Below, in pieces: positions 1-6,264 of a stretch of 23,559 nucleotides of DNA. The DNA is from a virus: positions 1-23,559 of IMG/VR virus record IMGVR_UViG_3300028844_001949, one strand, 5' to 3'. The notes beneath the pieces are model-generated. The model made no database searches and was not told the DNA's origin. It was given only the letters and a program-made list of their open reading frames with translations. The translations under genes were made by a program, and so were the position numbers. How positions within the stretch are numbered: the first letter of the stretch is position 1; each line of letters begins with the position of its first letter.

Positions 1-2
1 CA

Positions 3-422
3 GATGATGTAAGCATACTATGGGCTGATATGATGGATACAAACAGTTCATTGTCAGGCTTAAATATACCTACAAGTCCTGTAGAAGGTTTTACTCCACA
101 AGGATTTTACGTGTTGCATCTTGAAGGATTAACAGCAAGTGATCCAGAAGCGTTCCGTGAAGGTGAAGTGTTTATTGCAGGTGAAAATGAAAATGGTAGT
201 TTACACACAGCCATTGGTGCAGCAGCGTCAAATGTATTTGGTGAAGCAAAAGTTAGAATGACTTATCCATTAAGAAGCAATTTGGCTCAAACAGCAAAAG
301 TTGACAAAAACCCAGAATGGGCAATAGTAACACTAAACAGTGATGCGTTTGAATACAGTGTAGATGTAAACAATTATTATACAGTAAGCGTGGCATTTGA
401 TTTAGATCAGTGGGGAAGTTAA
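3..422 (+). CDS. Tail protein, C-terminal part (5' end probably outside window)
   Basis: The frame is open from base 3, so the reading frame probably begins upstream of the window. An internal ATG at 30 is possible but has no ribosome binding site, and the residues before it (DDVSILWAD) read like normal protein. The visible 139 residues are rich in acidic and beta-type residues and end in VAFDLDQWGS. The gene stops immediately before the ATG of the DUF2163-like gene at 423, the usual place for a distal-tail protein in siphoviruses and gene transfer agents (tape measure, DUF2460-like, DUF2163, NlpC/P60, gpJ-like). I do not recognise the family from sequence. The tail role is inferred from position. 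Confidence 0.6.
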   Translation, partial: DDVSILWADMMDTNSSLSGLNIPTSPVEGFTPQGFYVLHLEGLTASDPEAFREGEVFIAGENENGSLHTAIGAAASNVFGEAKVRMTYPLRSNLAQTAKVDKNPEWAIVTLNSDAFEYSVDVNNYYTVSVAFDLDQWGS

Positions 423-1031
423 ATGCCAACATTAGCAGAAATAGTTGAAAGAAAAACTATAGAATATTATGATTGCGTAGCAATAGACATTGACGCAAAT
501 CATACATATCTTATGACACAAGCACCTTTTGATTTAGATTTGACTCACAATACAGTGTATCCAGCTTATGCTACATTTAAAGCCGCAGGTGGATTGCTTG
601 GTATTAGTGAGATCACAGAAAATGCAGTGTTTAGCATTGATAAAATTAACATAACAGTTGCTGGTATTGTTCCACTAAATCCCGGTGATGATCCAATAAT
701 GGTTGAAGCACAAACCTTAGAATACATTGACAAACCAGTCACAATTTATAGAGCATTCCTACGCAATGATGATACAAAGCCTTTTGGAAGTTTAGTAGAA
801 TATCAAATTACAGCATTCAAAGGTTATATTGATGCAATGGCTGTAACACAAAATTCATCTGGTGATACAACACAAGTAAACATTGATATCAGTAGTCATT
901 GGACAGATTTCAACAGAGTTACAACACGCTATACAAACAACACAAGTCAAAAGGAATATTTTCCAAGTGATGCTGGATTTGAATATTCAGTTGAGATCCA
1001 AAAAGAGATTACTTGGCGGGAACCTGAATAA
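423..1031 (+). CDS. DUF2163-like minor tail (baseplate hub) protein
   Basis: This 202-residue protein begins 1 nt after the preceding stop and overlaps the next ATG by one base (TAATG). The N-terminal half looks like the beta-rich start of DUF2163-type proteins (residues 15-60, with a glycine-rich turn GGLLGIS). The C-terminus carries the pattern YFPSDAGFEYSVEIQKEITW, resembling the family pattern of an aromatic-Pro-x-Asp-x-Gly-Phe followed by a final Ile-x-Trp. It sits directly before an NlpC/P60-like gene and a gpJ-like gene, the canonical order in lambda-like and gene-transfer-agent tails, which supports a tail-tip or hub role. It is shorter than many DUF2163 proteins. The family assignment rests on motif memory plus synteny. 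Confidence 0.6.
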   Translation: MPTLAEIVERKTIEYYDCVAIDIDANHTYLMTQAPFDLDLTHNTVYPAYATFKAAGGLLGISEITENAVFSIDKINITVAGIVPLNPGDDPIMVEAQTLEYIDKPVTIYRAFLRNDDTKPFGSLVEYQITAFKGYIDAMAVTQNSSGDTTQVNIDISSHWTDFNRVTTRYTNNTSQKEYFPSDAGFEYSVEIQKEITWREPE

Positions 1032-1447
1032 TGGATTCTACATCACAGATGAAAGTAGGACTGTGGTTAGGTACAAAACTAAATCAAGCCTATGTGCGTG
1101 GGAAGAATGATTGTTGTACACTGTTTATGGAATACCATGATCATATGCACGGCACAGATACACTGAAATCAATTTATAATAAATACACTAATAAAACAGG
1201 CGCTATTAGAACAGCCCGTAAATTTAATATAACAGGTGAATGGTTGCCAAAGCATGGTTATAAACGTGTAACTGATCCACAAACAGGTGATATAGTTATA
1301 GTGGACACAGGTTTGTATCCAAGTGGATATATTGTTTGTATGAATACAGCGTGGACTAATGTAGACAAAAAACATAGAATGCAGAGATTTGCATTAGAAG
1401 AACCGGATCAGCCGTACAGTATATGGAGACATAAAACCCATGGGTAA
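1031..1447 (+). CDS. NlpC/P60-like (DUF6950-like) tail protein
   Basis: The product has 138 residues. The motif YVRGKNDCCTLFMEYHD (residues 21-37) has the Asp-Cys signature at the start of the catalytic helix in NlpC/P60 and DUF6950 phage proteins. A later GDIVIVDTG segment (about residues 86-94) is the typical glycine-aspartate strand, although the histidine usually expected after it is not obvious in LYPSGYIVCM. The start overlaps the previous stop, and the stop overlaps the gpJ-like start by 8 nt. Such proteins usually sit at the tail tip, where they cut peptidoglycan or act as a structural plug. Because the catalytic His is uncertain, enzymatic activity is not assured. Confidence 0.65.
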   Translation: MDSTSQMKVGLWLGTKLNQAYVRGKNDCCTLFMEYHDHMHGTDTLKSIYNKYTNKTGAIRTARKFNITGEWLPKHGYKRVTDPQTGDIVIVDTGLYPSGYIVCMNTAWTNVDKKHRMQRFALEEPDQPYSIWRHKTHG

Positions 1448-2924
1448 AGAAGTATTAGGAAAAGTATTAAAAACTGCCATACAAGGTGCGTTTTCTCATA
1501 ACCAACAACGTAAAGCTGAAAAGGCTCAGGCAAAACAAGCAGTTGCAAGTGTCCGTGCTAATGTTATGGTTAACAAGCAATCAAACAATGATCCAATTTA
1601 CCCAGTTTACGGAAAACAACGTGTTGGCGGAACAAGAGTATTTGTTGAAGCAAGTAATGGATCAGGTTCAGTACAAACTATTGATCCACAAGGTGAAGCT
1701 ACAAACACAGAATATCTAAACATGGTTGTTGCCATGTGTGAAGGTGAAATAGATAATATGACACAGTTATGGTTCAATGATACAATTGTTTGGGACAGTG
1801 GTGTAAATGGAACCTTAAGCAGTTTAGCCAGTGGTGGATATGAATTACAAAATTTTATGAGTGGAACAAAATACTCAGGTGCAAACATGTACATTGCATG
1901 GTATCCTGGAACAGATAGTCAATTAACTGATTCAACAATACAAACCAGCGTAGGTAATTTGGTTTGGAAAACTACAAACAGATTACAAGGCATCAGTTAT
2001 TTGGCATTGAAACTTCAAGCAGATGAAAAGTTTGGCGGACAGTTGCCAGTATTCAATGCAACATTACAAGGTAAAAAAATATTAGATGTAAGCACACTAA
2101 CTGAAGGTGATACACTTGCTGATATAACCAGTTTTAATTATACAGCTGGTGCAGATCAAAACCCTGCAGATGTGTTGTATGATTTGTTAATCTCAGACCG
2201 TTATGGAAAAGGATTAGACAGAGATGCTAATGGAAACTTGGTGGTTGGAACAAATATTAATTTATTAAGTTTTCAATCTGCTAAAACCCACAGTAACGCA
2301 GCAAGAAGTGGAAGTGGATATCCACTAAATGGATTCTTACAAACAGAAAAACAAATCTTTACTAACGTCAGTGAAATACTTGAAGCTTGCAACGGAATAT
2401 TAAGATTTGTTGACGGAAAATATCAATTTGATATCAAAAGAAAAAATGAATCTACACCTGGATCTGCTGCTTTTGTCTTTAACAAAGAAAATATTCTCAG
2501 TGAGATTTCATTGGTGTTGCCAGCAAAGAGCGCCAAGCTAAACAAAGTCACAGGAAACTTCAGTAACGCCGCTGAAAAGTACAATGATGATCTTGTATTG
2601 TTTAAAAGTGATGCATACATATTAGAAGACAATGGTACTGTATTAGAAACACAAGAAGATTATACACTGATAACTGATGCAAATTTGGTAACAGATTTAA
2701 TAGAACAAATGGTTGAAAAAAGTAGAAATAGATACACAATTAGTTTTACAGCAGCACACACAGCCTTATTACTCCATGCTGGACAAGTAGTCAAAGTTAG
2801 ACATGATGATTTTGGTTGGGATGCACTCAATATGAAAGACTTCAGAATACAAGAATTAAAATTAACTGAAGACAACACTGTTGAAATAATTGCCACAACC
2901 TACAACAGTGCATTGGAGTTATAA
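1440..2924 (+). CDS. gpJ-like tail tip / host-specificity protein
   Basis: This 494-residue protein starts with a short basic helix rich in Lys, Gln and Ala (residues 1-40). The gpJ-type core follows: NDPIYPVYGKQRVGGTRVF near residues 50-70, then YLNMVVAMCEGEID, a common gpJ-family signature before a beta domain. The segment NPADVLYDLLISDRYGKGL (about residues 241-259) matches the conserved (N)PA-x-xLYD-x-L-x-x-x-x-YG-x-G pattern of phage tail-tip proteins. A further conserved stretch, EILEACNGILRFVDGKYQF, follows near residues 313-331. Known gpJ proteins form the central tail fibre or tip that contacts the receptor. At 494 residues this one has mainly the conserved N-terminal part and no long receptor-binding extension, so host recognition may rest on other fibres in the window. 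Confidence 0.8.
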   Translation: MGKEVLGKVLKTAIQGAFSHNQQRKAEKAQAKQAVASVRANVMVNKQSNNDPIYPVYGKQRVGGTRVFVEASNGSGSVQTIDPQGEATNTEYLNMVVAMCEGEIDNMTQLWFNDTIVWDSGVNGTLSSLASGGYELQNFMSGTKYSGANMYIAWYPGTDSQLTDSTIQTSVGNLVWKTTNRLQGISYLALKLQADEKFGGQLPVFNATLQGKKILDVSTLTEGDTLADITSFNYTAGADQNPADVLYDLLISDRYGKGLDRDANGNLVVGTNINLLSFQSAKTHSNAARSGSGYPLNGFLQTEKQIFTNVSEILEACNGILRFVDGKYQFDIKRKNESTPGSAAFVFNKENILSEISLVLPAKSAKLNKVTGNFSNAAEKYNDDLVLFKSDAYILEDNGTVLETQEDYTLITDANLVTDLIEQMVEKSRNRYTISFTAAHTALLLHAGQVVKVRHDDFGWDALNMKDFRIQELKLTEDNTVEIIATTYNSALEL

Positions 2925-2926
2925 AC

Positions 2927-3244
2927 ATGAGTAGAATCACACTAAATTCAGGAACACAACACCAGTACACACCAAGTGGATCAGACATTGAAGGCAACGT
3001 TCATTTAGATAAACTCAGTGATGTTACTGTAACAAGTGTTCAAAACAATCAAATATTAAAATATGACAGCAGTCAAAATCAATGGGTAAACACTTCAACT
3101 GGTGCAGTCACAAGCCTTGATAGTTTGAGTGATGTTACTATCACAGCCGTGCAAGATGGACAAAGTTTACAATACAACAGCACTACCAGTCAATGGGAGA
3201 ATAGAGACATTACAGCCAATTCCATTGATGGTGGAACTTACTAA
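2927..3244 (+). CDS. Small fibre-like protein with two LSDV...QW repeats
   Basis: The 105-residue protein starts 2 nt after the gpJ-like stop. It contains two copies of a roughly 29-residue unit, residues 27-55 and 64-92, with the pattern L-D-x-L-S-D-V-T-x-T-x-V-Q-x-x-Q-x-L-x-Y-x-S/T-x-x-x-Q-W. Repeats of this kind are common in virion fibre and decoration proteins of aquatic phages. The C-terminus is SIDGGTY, which matches the end of the fibre protein encoded at 8736-9935 (ALTDGGTY). Position at the end of the distal tail operon suggests a tip accessory, adhesin or fibre-attachment protein. No enzymatic motif is visible. Confidence 0.7.
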   Translation: MSRITLNSGTQHQYTPSGSDIEGNVHLDKLSDVTVTSVQNNQILKYDSSQNQWVNTSTGAVTSLDSLSDVTITAVQDGQSLQYNSTTSQWENRDITANSIDGGTY

Positions 3245-3285
3245 CAACATATAGTCAATTAAGGTGTCTTAAACGCTCAACAAAG

Positions 3286-3297
3286 GCTATATATAGC
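3286..3297. promoter_or_regulatory. 12-bp palindrome GCTATATATAGC upstream of the 3321 gene
   Basis: The sequence is a perfect 12-bp palindrome in the 76-nt gap between the fibre-like gene and the helix-turn-helix gene, 24 nt before the ATG at 3321. It includes a TATATA core that could serve as a -10 region, although no good -35 is seen. It may be an operator or the extended -10 of a weak promoter. Confidence 0.3.
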
Positions 3298-3320
3298 GTC
3301 AAAATTTACAAGGAATACCA

Positions 3321-3809
3321 ATGCCCCAAAAAGAGACAAAATACACAATAGAACGCCTTAAAGGCGGTTTTAGCAGAGCCCTACCATTACACCAATACAA
3401 CCAATTGGTTAATTTTGCATCAGTCAAAAAGCTATTAGCAGAATGTCCAGGAGACTATGTTTGTTATAGATTTTATTACAACAGAGTAGCAGTTGCAACA
3501 AGTGAACCAGATATAAATGAATGGTTAGAGTTACACGGACAAGGTCCGCAGGCACCAATTGATACTTCAAAAGTAAAACGCAATGGTGGTTTAAAAACAG
3601 CATCTGGACAAAACGGATACAGCAAAGGTTTTAGTAATGATGCAATGGTAAACAGTCACACACTACAAGCGGAGATTATGCATAGATTAGATAATGGTGC
3701 AACACTCACAAGTCTTGCTGATGAATTGGGTTGCAGTGCAGCAAACATAATTTACCACAAGAAAAAATACATTCAACGTATGGCCAAAGAATTAGAGGTT
3801 GACAACTAA
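3321..3809 (+). CDS. Unknown protein with C-terminal helix-turn-helix-like segment
   Basis: The protein has 162 residues and a good ribosome binding site (AAGGA, 6 nt before ATG). The N-terminal 80 residues are unrecognised. The middle (residues 85-115) is Lys, Gly, Asn and Ser-rich and probably a flexible linker. The C-terminal 50 residues read LDNGATLTSLADELGCSAAN followed by a basic helix, which looks like a resolvase- or MarR-type helix-turn-helix: helix, ADELG turn, then a recognition helix starting at Cys-Ser. It is the first gene after the tail operon, and its stop codon is embedded in a strong promoter (3799-3827). A transcription regulator of the following region is an inference. No specific family is assigned. 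Confidence 0.7.
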   Translation: MPQKETKYTIERLKGGFSRALPLHQYNQLVNFASVKKLLAECPGDYVCYRFYYNRVAVATSEPDINEWLELHGQGPQAPIDTSKVKRNGGLKTASGQNGYSKGFSNDAMVNSHTLQAEIMHRLDNGATLTSLADELGCSAANIIYHKKKYIQRMAKELEVDN

Positions 3810-3827
3810 CAGTTTATAGTGTATAAA
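3799..3827 (+). promoter_or_regulatory. Sigma70 promoter TTGACA-17-TATAAA
   Basis: A perfect -35 (3799-3804) is separated by exactly 17 bp from TATAAA (3822-3827). The -35 overlaps the stop of the preceding gene. Expected transcription start is near 3834. No gene follows for about 370 nt, but a strong terminator lies at 4044-4092, so the transcript would be a non-coding RNA of roughly 260 nt. Confidence 0.75.
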
Positions 3828-3841
3828 TAGTACTGTTAGTT
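3804..3841. promoter_or_regulatory. Perfect 10-bp inverted repeat spanning the 3799 promoter's -10 (operator candidate)
   Basis: AACTAACAGT (3804-3813) is repeated in inverted form as ACTGTTAGTT (3832-3841), with an 18-bp centre containing the -10 box and one arm on the predicted start site. Two half-sites about 28 bp centre to centre on either side of the -10 look like an operator for a dimeric or looping regulator. RNA folding is less likely, because the left arm lies upstream of the predicted start. Confidence 0.55.
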
Positions 3842-4092
3842 AGAAAAAGTTTTTGTATATTTACTCATACGTATAACGTGTTCTCAAATACAGTTATAAC
3901 AGCCTACTTAATCTAACTAAAAGTTGTATACGGGTTATTTGCGTATTTCATGACGCAGCTCCAAACAAAATGAAACATTTTTTGTGCCTGCAGTTAGCTG
4001 CCCTTACTGTGTACAGCGTTTTCAAATAAGTGTTAGAACTTACAAAACCCTATACGTGTTTTCTCCTTAAATGATTTGCGTATAGGGTTTTT
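3834..4092 (+). ncRNA. Candidate ~260-nt non-coding RNA between tail operon and the 4202 gene
   Basis: This stretch has no convincing ORF. It is bounded by a consensus promoter on the left and by a 13-bp hairpin terminator on the right. Inside are short self-complementary pieces, for example AAAATG-AAA-CATTTTT (3969-3983). The assignment rests on the promoter-terminator pair. No known RNA family was recognised. It could also be only a spacer that insulates the tail operon from the next transcription unit. The remaining gap to 4201 holds the next promoter and leader. Confidence 0.45.
4044..4092. terminator. Strong bidirectional intrinsic terminator
   Basis: AAAACCCTATACG (4044-4056) pairs perfectly with CGTATAGGGTTTT (4079-4091), a 13-bp stem with a 22-nt loop. 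It is followed by T residues on the + strand, and the A-run on the left serves the - strand. It ends transcripts from the tail operon or the 3799 promoter, just before the promoter at 4131. Confidence 0.85.
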
Positions 4093-4130
4093 CTTTGAAC
4101 TCAAAACCGCTGAAAAAACACCGTTTGAGC

Positions 4131-4159
4131 TTGACAAATGCCGTTTTGTCATATATAAT
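4131..4159 (+). promoter_or_regulatory. Consensus sigma70 promoter TTGACA-17-TATAAT
   Basis: Perfect -35 (4131-4136) and -10 (4154-4159) with a 17-bp spacer. The expected start is near 4166, leaving a leader of about 36 nt with AGGAG before the ATG at 4202. A second inverted repeat, CTCAAA (4100-4105) / TTTGAG (4124-4129), sits just upstream of the -35. Confidence 0.9.
4132..4151. promoter_or_regulatory. Inverted repeat operator candidate in the 4131 promoter
   Basis: TGACAAA (4132-4138) and TTTGTCA (4145-4151) form a perfect 7-bp inverted repeat with a 6-bp centre. It overlaps the -35 box and most of the spacer, so a protein bound here would exclude RNA polymerase. The sequence differs from the repeats at the 3799 and 6265 promoters. 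Confidence 0.55.
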
Positions 4160-4201
4160 TGTATAGTTAAGTAAAATAATGACTTATAACAGGAGCAAAC
4201 T

Positions 4202-4648
4202 ATGGAAATTATCACAAACAATTTATATGACATAAAGTGTCATCACACTTATAATCACAAGCTGAGAAACAGTACTTGGACTGGCATGAACAAAGGCGGT
4301 AAAGTACAAGGCGGTGAATTAGACAAATTACGTAACAATTTAAGCAATACAGATTGGGCTACATTAATTGTAGCTATAGAAAACAATCTACGCAAATTAC
4401 CAAGCAAACAATCAGATGAATGGGACAAAGCATTGCTTAACCTATTGCGTGTCTGTGACATATCACTTAACCCACTAAATGCAATATGCGTTGAAGGTGA
4501 GTTCCGTGATTACATGTCAAGCAAATCACGTGATTGGAAAAAACTACAAAAAAGTTTATGGCAAGTTCTTATGAGTGGAATGGAATGTTTAGAATACATC
4601 AATTGGGATGTAGAAACTTCTGAAGATGATATGTTTGAAGTAGCTTGA
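4202..4648 (+). CDS. Unknown early-type protein, 148 aa
   Basis: The gene has its own consensus promoter (4131-4159) with an overlapping inverted repeat, and an AGGAG site 7 nt before the ATG. The product is soluble, mixed alpha-helical and tryptophan-rich (W22, W53, W78, W116, W122, W134), with an acidic C-terminus (TSEDDMFEVA). I recognise no domain. The stop codon lies within the -35 region of the next promoter (4645). A strong, apparently repressible host-type promoter in front of a single small gene fits an early host-takeover or regulatory protein, but that is inference only. Confidence 0.75.
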   Translation: MEIITNNLYDIKCHHTYNHKLRNSTWTGMNKGGKVQGGELDKLRNNLSNTDWATLIVAIENNLRKLPSKQSDEWDKALLNLLRVCDISLNPLNAICVEGEFRDYMSSKSRDWKKLQKSLWQVLMSGMECLEYINWDVETSEDDMFEVA

Positions 4649-4673
4649 CAAAAACAAAAAACTATCTTATAAT
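4645..4673 (+). promoter_or_regulatory. Consensus sigma70 promoter TTGACA-17-TATAAT driving a gene-free region
   Basis: Perfect -35 (4645-4650, overlapping the stop of the 4202 gene) and -10 (4668-4673) with a 17-bp spacer of mostly A and C. The start is expected at about 4680. No inverted repeat is visible in it, unlike the neighbouring promoters, so it may be constitutive. The downstream 650 nt contain no substantial ORF. Confidence 0.88.
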
Positions 4674-4679
4674 ACAAAC

Positions 4680-5052
4680 AATGGCTAATACAATACTCAC
4701 ACAGAACCCTTTACAAATAGCAACAAAAGGTTGGCGGGCCAGATAATATACCGCTGTGTAAAAAGACCCTAAGAAAGTCACACGTAACATATTGAGACAC
4801 TCCCGTAGTGCATTGCGTAGCTACTATCCTGAGAAATTGGAAGTGAGTTTAAGTATTGATATAGTATGAATTTGCTACATACAGAACCTTTGGTGTTAAA
4901 GCATAACACAGGTAGGCTATAAAAGTGCTCTTAGATACGCGGCACTATAAAATAACTGTTGCAGGTTGGTCAAGTCCAAAGACCCTTAGCATACTACCTT
5001 GTATAACAAAACAATTACCTGCTTTCCAACTGACTGAAAAGTCATTTTTTTT
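4680..5052 (+). ncRNA. Candidate structured non-coding RNA (~370 nt), no family recognised
   Basis: The stretch starts at a perfect promoter and ends at a hairpin with a T8 run (5031-5052). It has no ORF longer than 21 codons (ATG 4681, with no room for a ribosome binding site). Base composition is more balanced than in the surrounding genes. Pairings seen by eye: 4886-4889/4910-4913 enclosing GTGTT/AACAC (4893-4897/4905-4909); AGTGC/GCACT around 4924-4945; a 6-bp long-range helix GCAGGT (4961-4966)/ACCTGC (5017-5022) enclosing GGTC/GACC (4968-4971/4981-4984). I looked for RNase P, tmRNA, 6S, tRNA and group I intron signatures and did not find them. Large structured RNAs are known from phages (GOLLD, ROOL), but I see no specific match. 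Confidence 0.55.
5031..5052 (+). terminator. Intrinsic terminator, short stem with GAAA tetraloop and T8
   Basis: TGACT (5031-5035), GAAA loop, AGTCA (5040-5044), then eight T (5045-5052). The stem is short and AT-biased, so read-through into the next hairpins is plausible. Confidence 0.55.
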
Positions 5053-5262
5053 GGATACCTTTGAGTAGGTATCCTGTGACTGAAATATCAAGAGTTATTA
5101 ATTGTATTATCAATTAAATGATGTAATGTTCCACTTAACTAATTGATATGGAGTTGCAGGTATTGAGTAAAAAAACAACTGAATGAAATGAAGTTGTTTT
5201 ATTCTCAAGACTTGTCTGTTGTGCGTAGCAGAACAGATATGTAACAACAACTTGATTGTGTC
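5053..5262 (+). other. Gene-free run of hairpins downstream of the RNA candidate
   Basis: No ORF with a ribosome binding site is seen here. The segment contains successive perfect or near-perfect hairpins: GGATACCT/AGGTATCC (5053-5060/5067-5074, 6-nt loop); TTAATTG/CAATTAA (5098-5104/5111-5117); the long hairpin at 5163-5208, listed separately; and TCTGTT/AACAGA (5215-5220/5232-5237) enclosing TGC/GCA. It may be the 3' part of a longer structured RNA, a processed leader of the small-gene operon that follows, or an AT-rich origin-type region. Confidence 0.4.
5163..5208 (+). terminator. Long hairpin, possible second terminator
   Basis: TTGAG (5163-5167) pairs with CTCAA (5204-5208), and AAAACAACT (5172-5180) pairs with AGTTGTTTT (5192-5200) around an 11-nt loop. 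The T-rich 3' arm could terminate transcription, but there is no T-run after the outer helix. It could equally be an RNA processing or stability element. Confidence 0.4.
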
Positions 5263-5313
5263 TTTGGTGTGCGGCTGGCCAAGCTCAGACTAACCGGAAG
5301 CAATCACGCCAAA
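5263..5313 (+). promoter_or_regulatory. Structured leader hairpin before the 5328 gene
   Basis: TTTGGTGTG (5263-5271) pairs with CACGCCAAA (5305-5313), a 9-bp helix with one G-U pair, closing a GC-richer 33-nt apical region that contains CGG (5272-5274) and CCGG (5294-5297). It ends 4-5 nt before the AGGAG ribosome binding site of the gene at 5328. The position suggests a translation-control or transcript-stability element. No riboswitch class is recognised. Confidence 0.45.
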
Positions 5314-5327
5314 AAACAGGAGATCTA

Positions 5328-5534
5328 ATGAAAACATTTGATACATTTAAGTTTCACTTATTACTACAAAATAAAACTATACCAGAACTTGAAAATCTTA
5401 TAAAGATGCGTGAATATAGTTTTAAGGTAAAAAGACGTGGAACTTATCATATAAGGAGTACACCTTCACGTGAACATTCAGCTGGTGTTTATGTAGACAA
5501 GAACCAAAATACATGGAGTATAGAAGGAGAATAA
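5328..5534 (+). CDS. Unknown small protein, 68 aa
   Basis: The ATG at 5328 is chosen because AGGAG lies 6 nt upstream. An in-frame GTG/ATG further upstream would cross the structured leader. The product is 68 residues and basic in the middle (KVKRRGTYHIR, residues 33-43), followed by a beta-type segment (AGVYVDKNQNTWSIEGE) at the end. No family is recognised. It heads a run of four closely spaced small genes (5328-6242) lying between the RNA region and the promoter of the AAA+ gene. Confidence 0.7.
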   Translation: MKTFDTFKFHLLLQNKTIPELENLIKMREYSFKVKRRGTYHIRSTPSREHSAGVYVDKNQNTWSIEGE

Positions 5535-5542
5535 ATACAATT

Positions 5543-5782
5543 ATGGTAGTAGAGATATACAGTTATAACAGTGGCTTCAGAGTCATTGATAAATTTGAGT
5601 ATCCCAATCAAACAGAATTAGACAAAGATTTGGTATTACGCAAATTAGCAGGAACTTGGGTAGGTCATAAGATATATGATATATCATTGGCTGAATTCAA
5701 TAGTTTAAATCAAACACAACGCAACAATTTAGATTGCAAAGCCGTATTTGATAAAGCGGCATACATAGGAGCAGGAAAATGA
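5543..5782 (+). CDS. Unknown small protein, 79 aa
   Basis: I chose the ATG at 5543 (MVVEIYSYNSG). AGGAG at 5525-5529 is 13 nt upstream, rather distant. An alternative ATG at 5513 inside the previous gene would add ten basic residues. The stop overlaps the next start (ATGA at 5779). The sequence begins with a beta-hairpin-like segment (VVEIYSYNSGFRVIDKFEY), then a helix-rich acidic part (QTELDKDLVLRKLAG). No known domain. It is tightly coupled to its neighbours and probably co-transcribed. Confidence 0.7.
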   Translation: MVVEIYSYNSGFRVIDKFEYPNQTELDKDLVLRKLAGTWVGHKIYDISLAEFNSLNQTQRNNLDCKAVFDKAAYIGAGK

Positions 5783-6090
5783 ACAATGAAAGACTAAAAA
5801 AATTCAATAAATGGTGGAAAACAAATCATCACTATAAATTAGCACACAGATGGCTGGTAAAACACACCAAACGTTGTATACACAATTATCACATTGCACC
5901 AGAGCAATTTGATCATGCAAAAAGTGTAATGAAAAGATACAATTCAAGTGAGTACAAAAGATTAAACCGTGCAGATGCAGAATTCTTATGGAGATTAACA
6001 CATCCCACAGTCAATCAAAGACGTGAAAGATTGTTGGCTACAGCGGCATTCTTTGACAGTGTTGCAGATCACAGTAAATTGAATAAATGA
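5779..6090 (+). CDS. Unknown basic small protein, 103 aa
   Basis: Starts by ATGA overlap with the previous gene and ends by ATGA overlap with the next (6087). The product is strongly basic and rich in His, Lys, Trp and Tyr in its first 40 residues (FNKWWKTNHHYKLAHRWLVK), then helical, with a basic KRYNSSEYKRLNRAD stretch. The composition suggests nucleic-acid binding. No motif confirms it. Confidence 0.7.
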   Translation: MNNERLKKFNKWWKTNHHYKLAHRWLVKHTKRCIHNYHIAPEQFDHAKSVMKRYNSSEYKRLNRADAEFLWRLTHPTVNQRRERLLATAAFFDSVADHSKLNK

Positions 6091-6242
6091 ACCGTGCAGA
6101 TGATATAGTAGAACGTTGCAAAAGCAAGTATAAATTTTGGAAAGAAGTTTATGAGATGTTGGAAAAACCTTTTGAATACCGTGCACCAACAGACAAAGAA
6201 TTACGTGAATTTGTAATAAAATACGCAGAAAAATACAAATAA
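6087..6242 (+). CDS. Unknown small protein, 51 aa
   Basis: A 51-codon ORF starting MNRADDIVERCKSKY and ending FVIKYAEKYK, coupled by ATGA overlap to the preceding gene. It is charged and helical, with no recognised domain. It ends 22 nt before the promoter of the AAA+ gene. Codon use and spacing match its neighbours, so I consider it real although short. Confidence 0.65.
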   Translation: MNRADDIVERCKSKYKFWKEVYEMLEKPFEYRAPTDKELREFVIKYAEKYK

Positions 6243-6264
6243 CGGTTGACAATCAACAAAAAGG

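Noticed and set aside
883-1110. 75-codon ORF overlapping the DUF2163-like and NlpC/P60-like genes
   Set aside because: Out-of-frame with two well-supported coupled genes, and without a ribosome binding site.
4681-4746. Leaderless 21-codon ORF (MANTILTQ...) at the predicted transcript start
   Set aside because: Possible in principle because the start site is close to the ATG, but it is short, has no supporting motif and fits the non-coding RNA interpretation less well.
4680-5052. tmRNA, RNase P RNA or group I intron
   Set aside because: No tag ORF or tRNA-like end, no conserved RNase P core sequences, and no intron P/Q/R/S elements or split gene at its borders.
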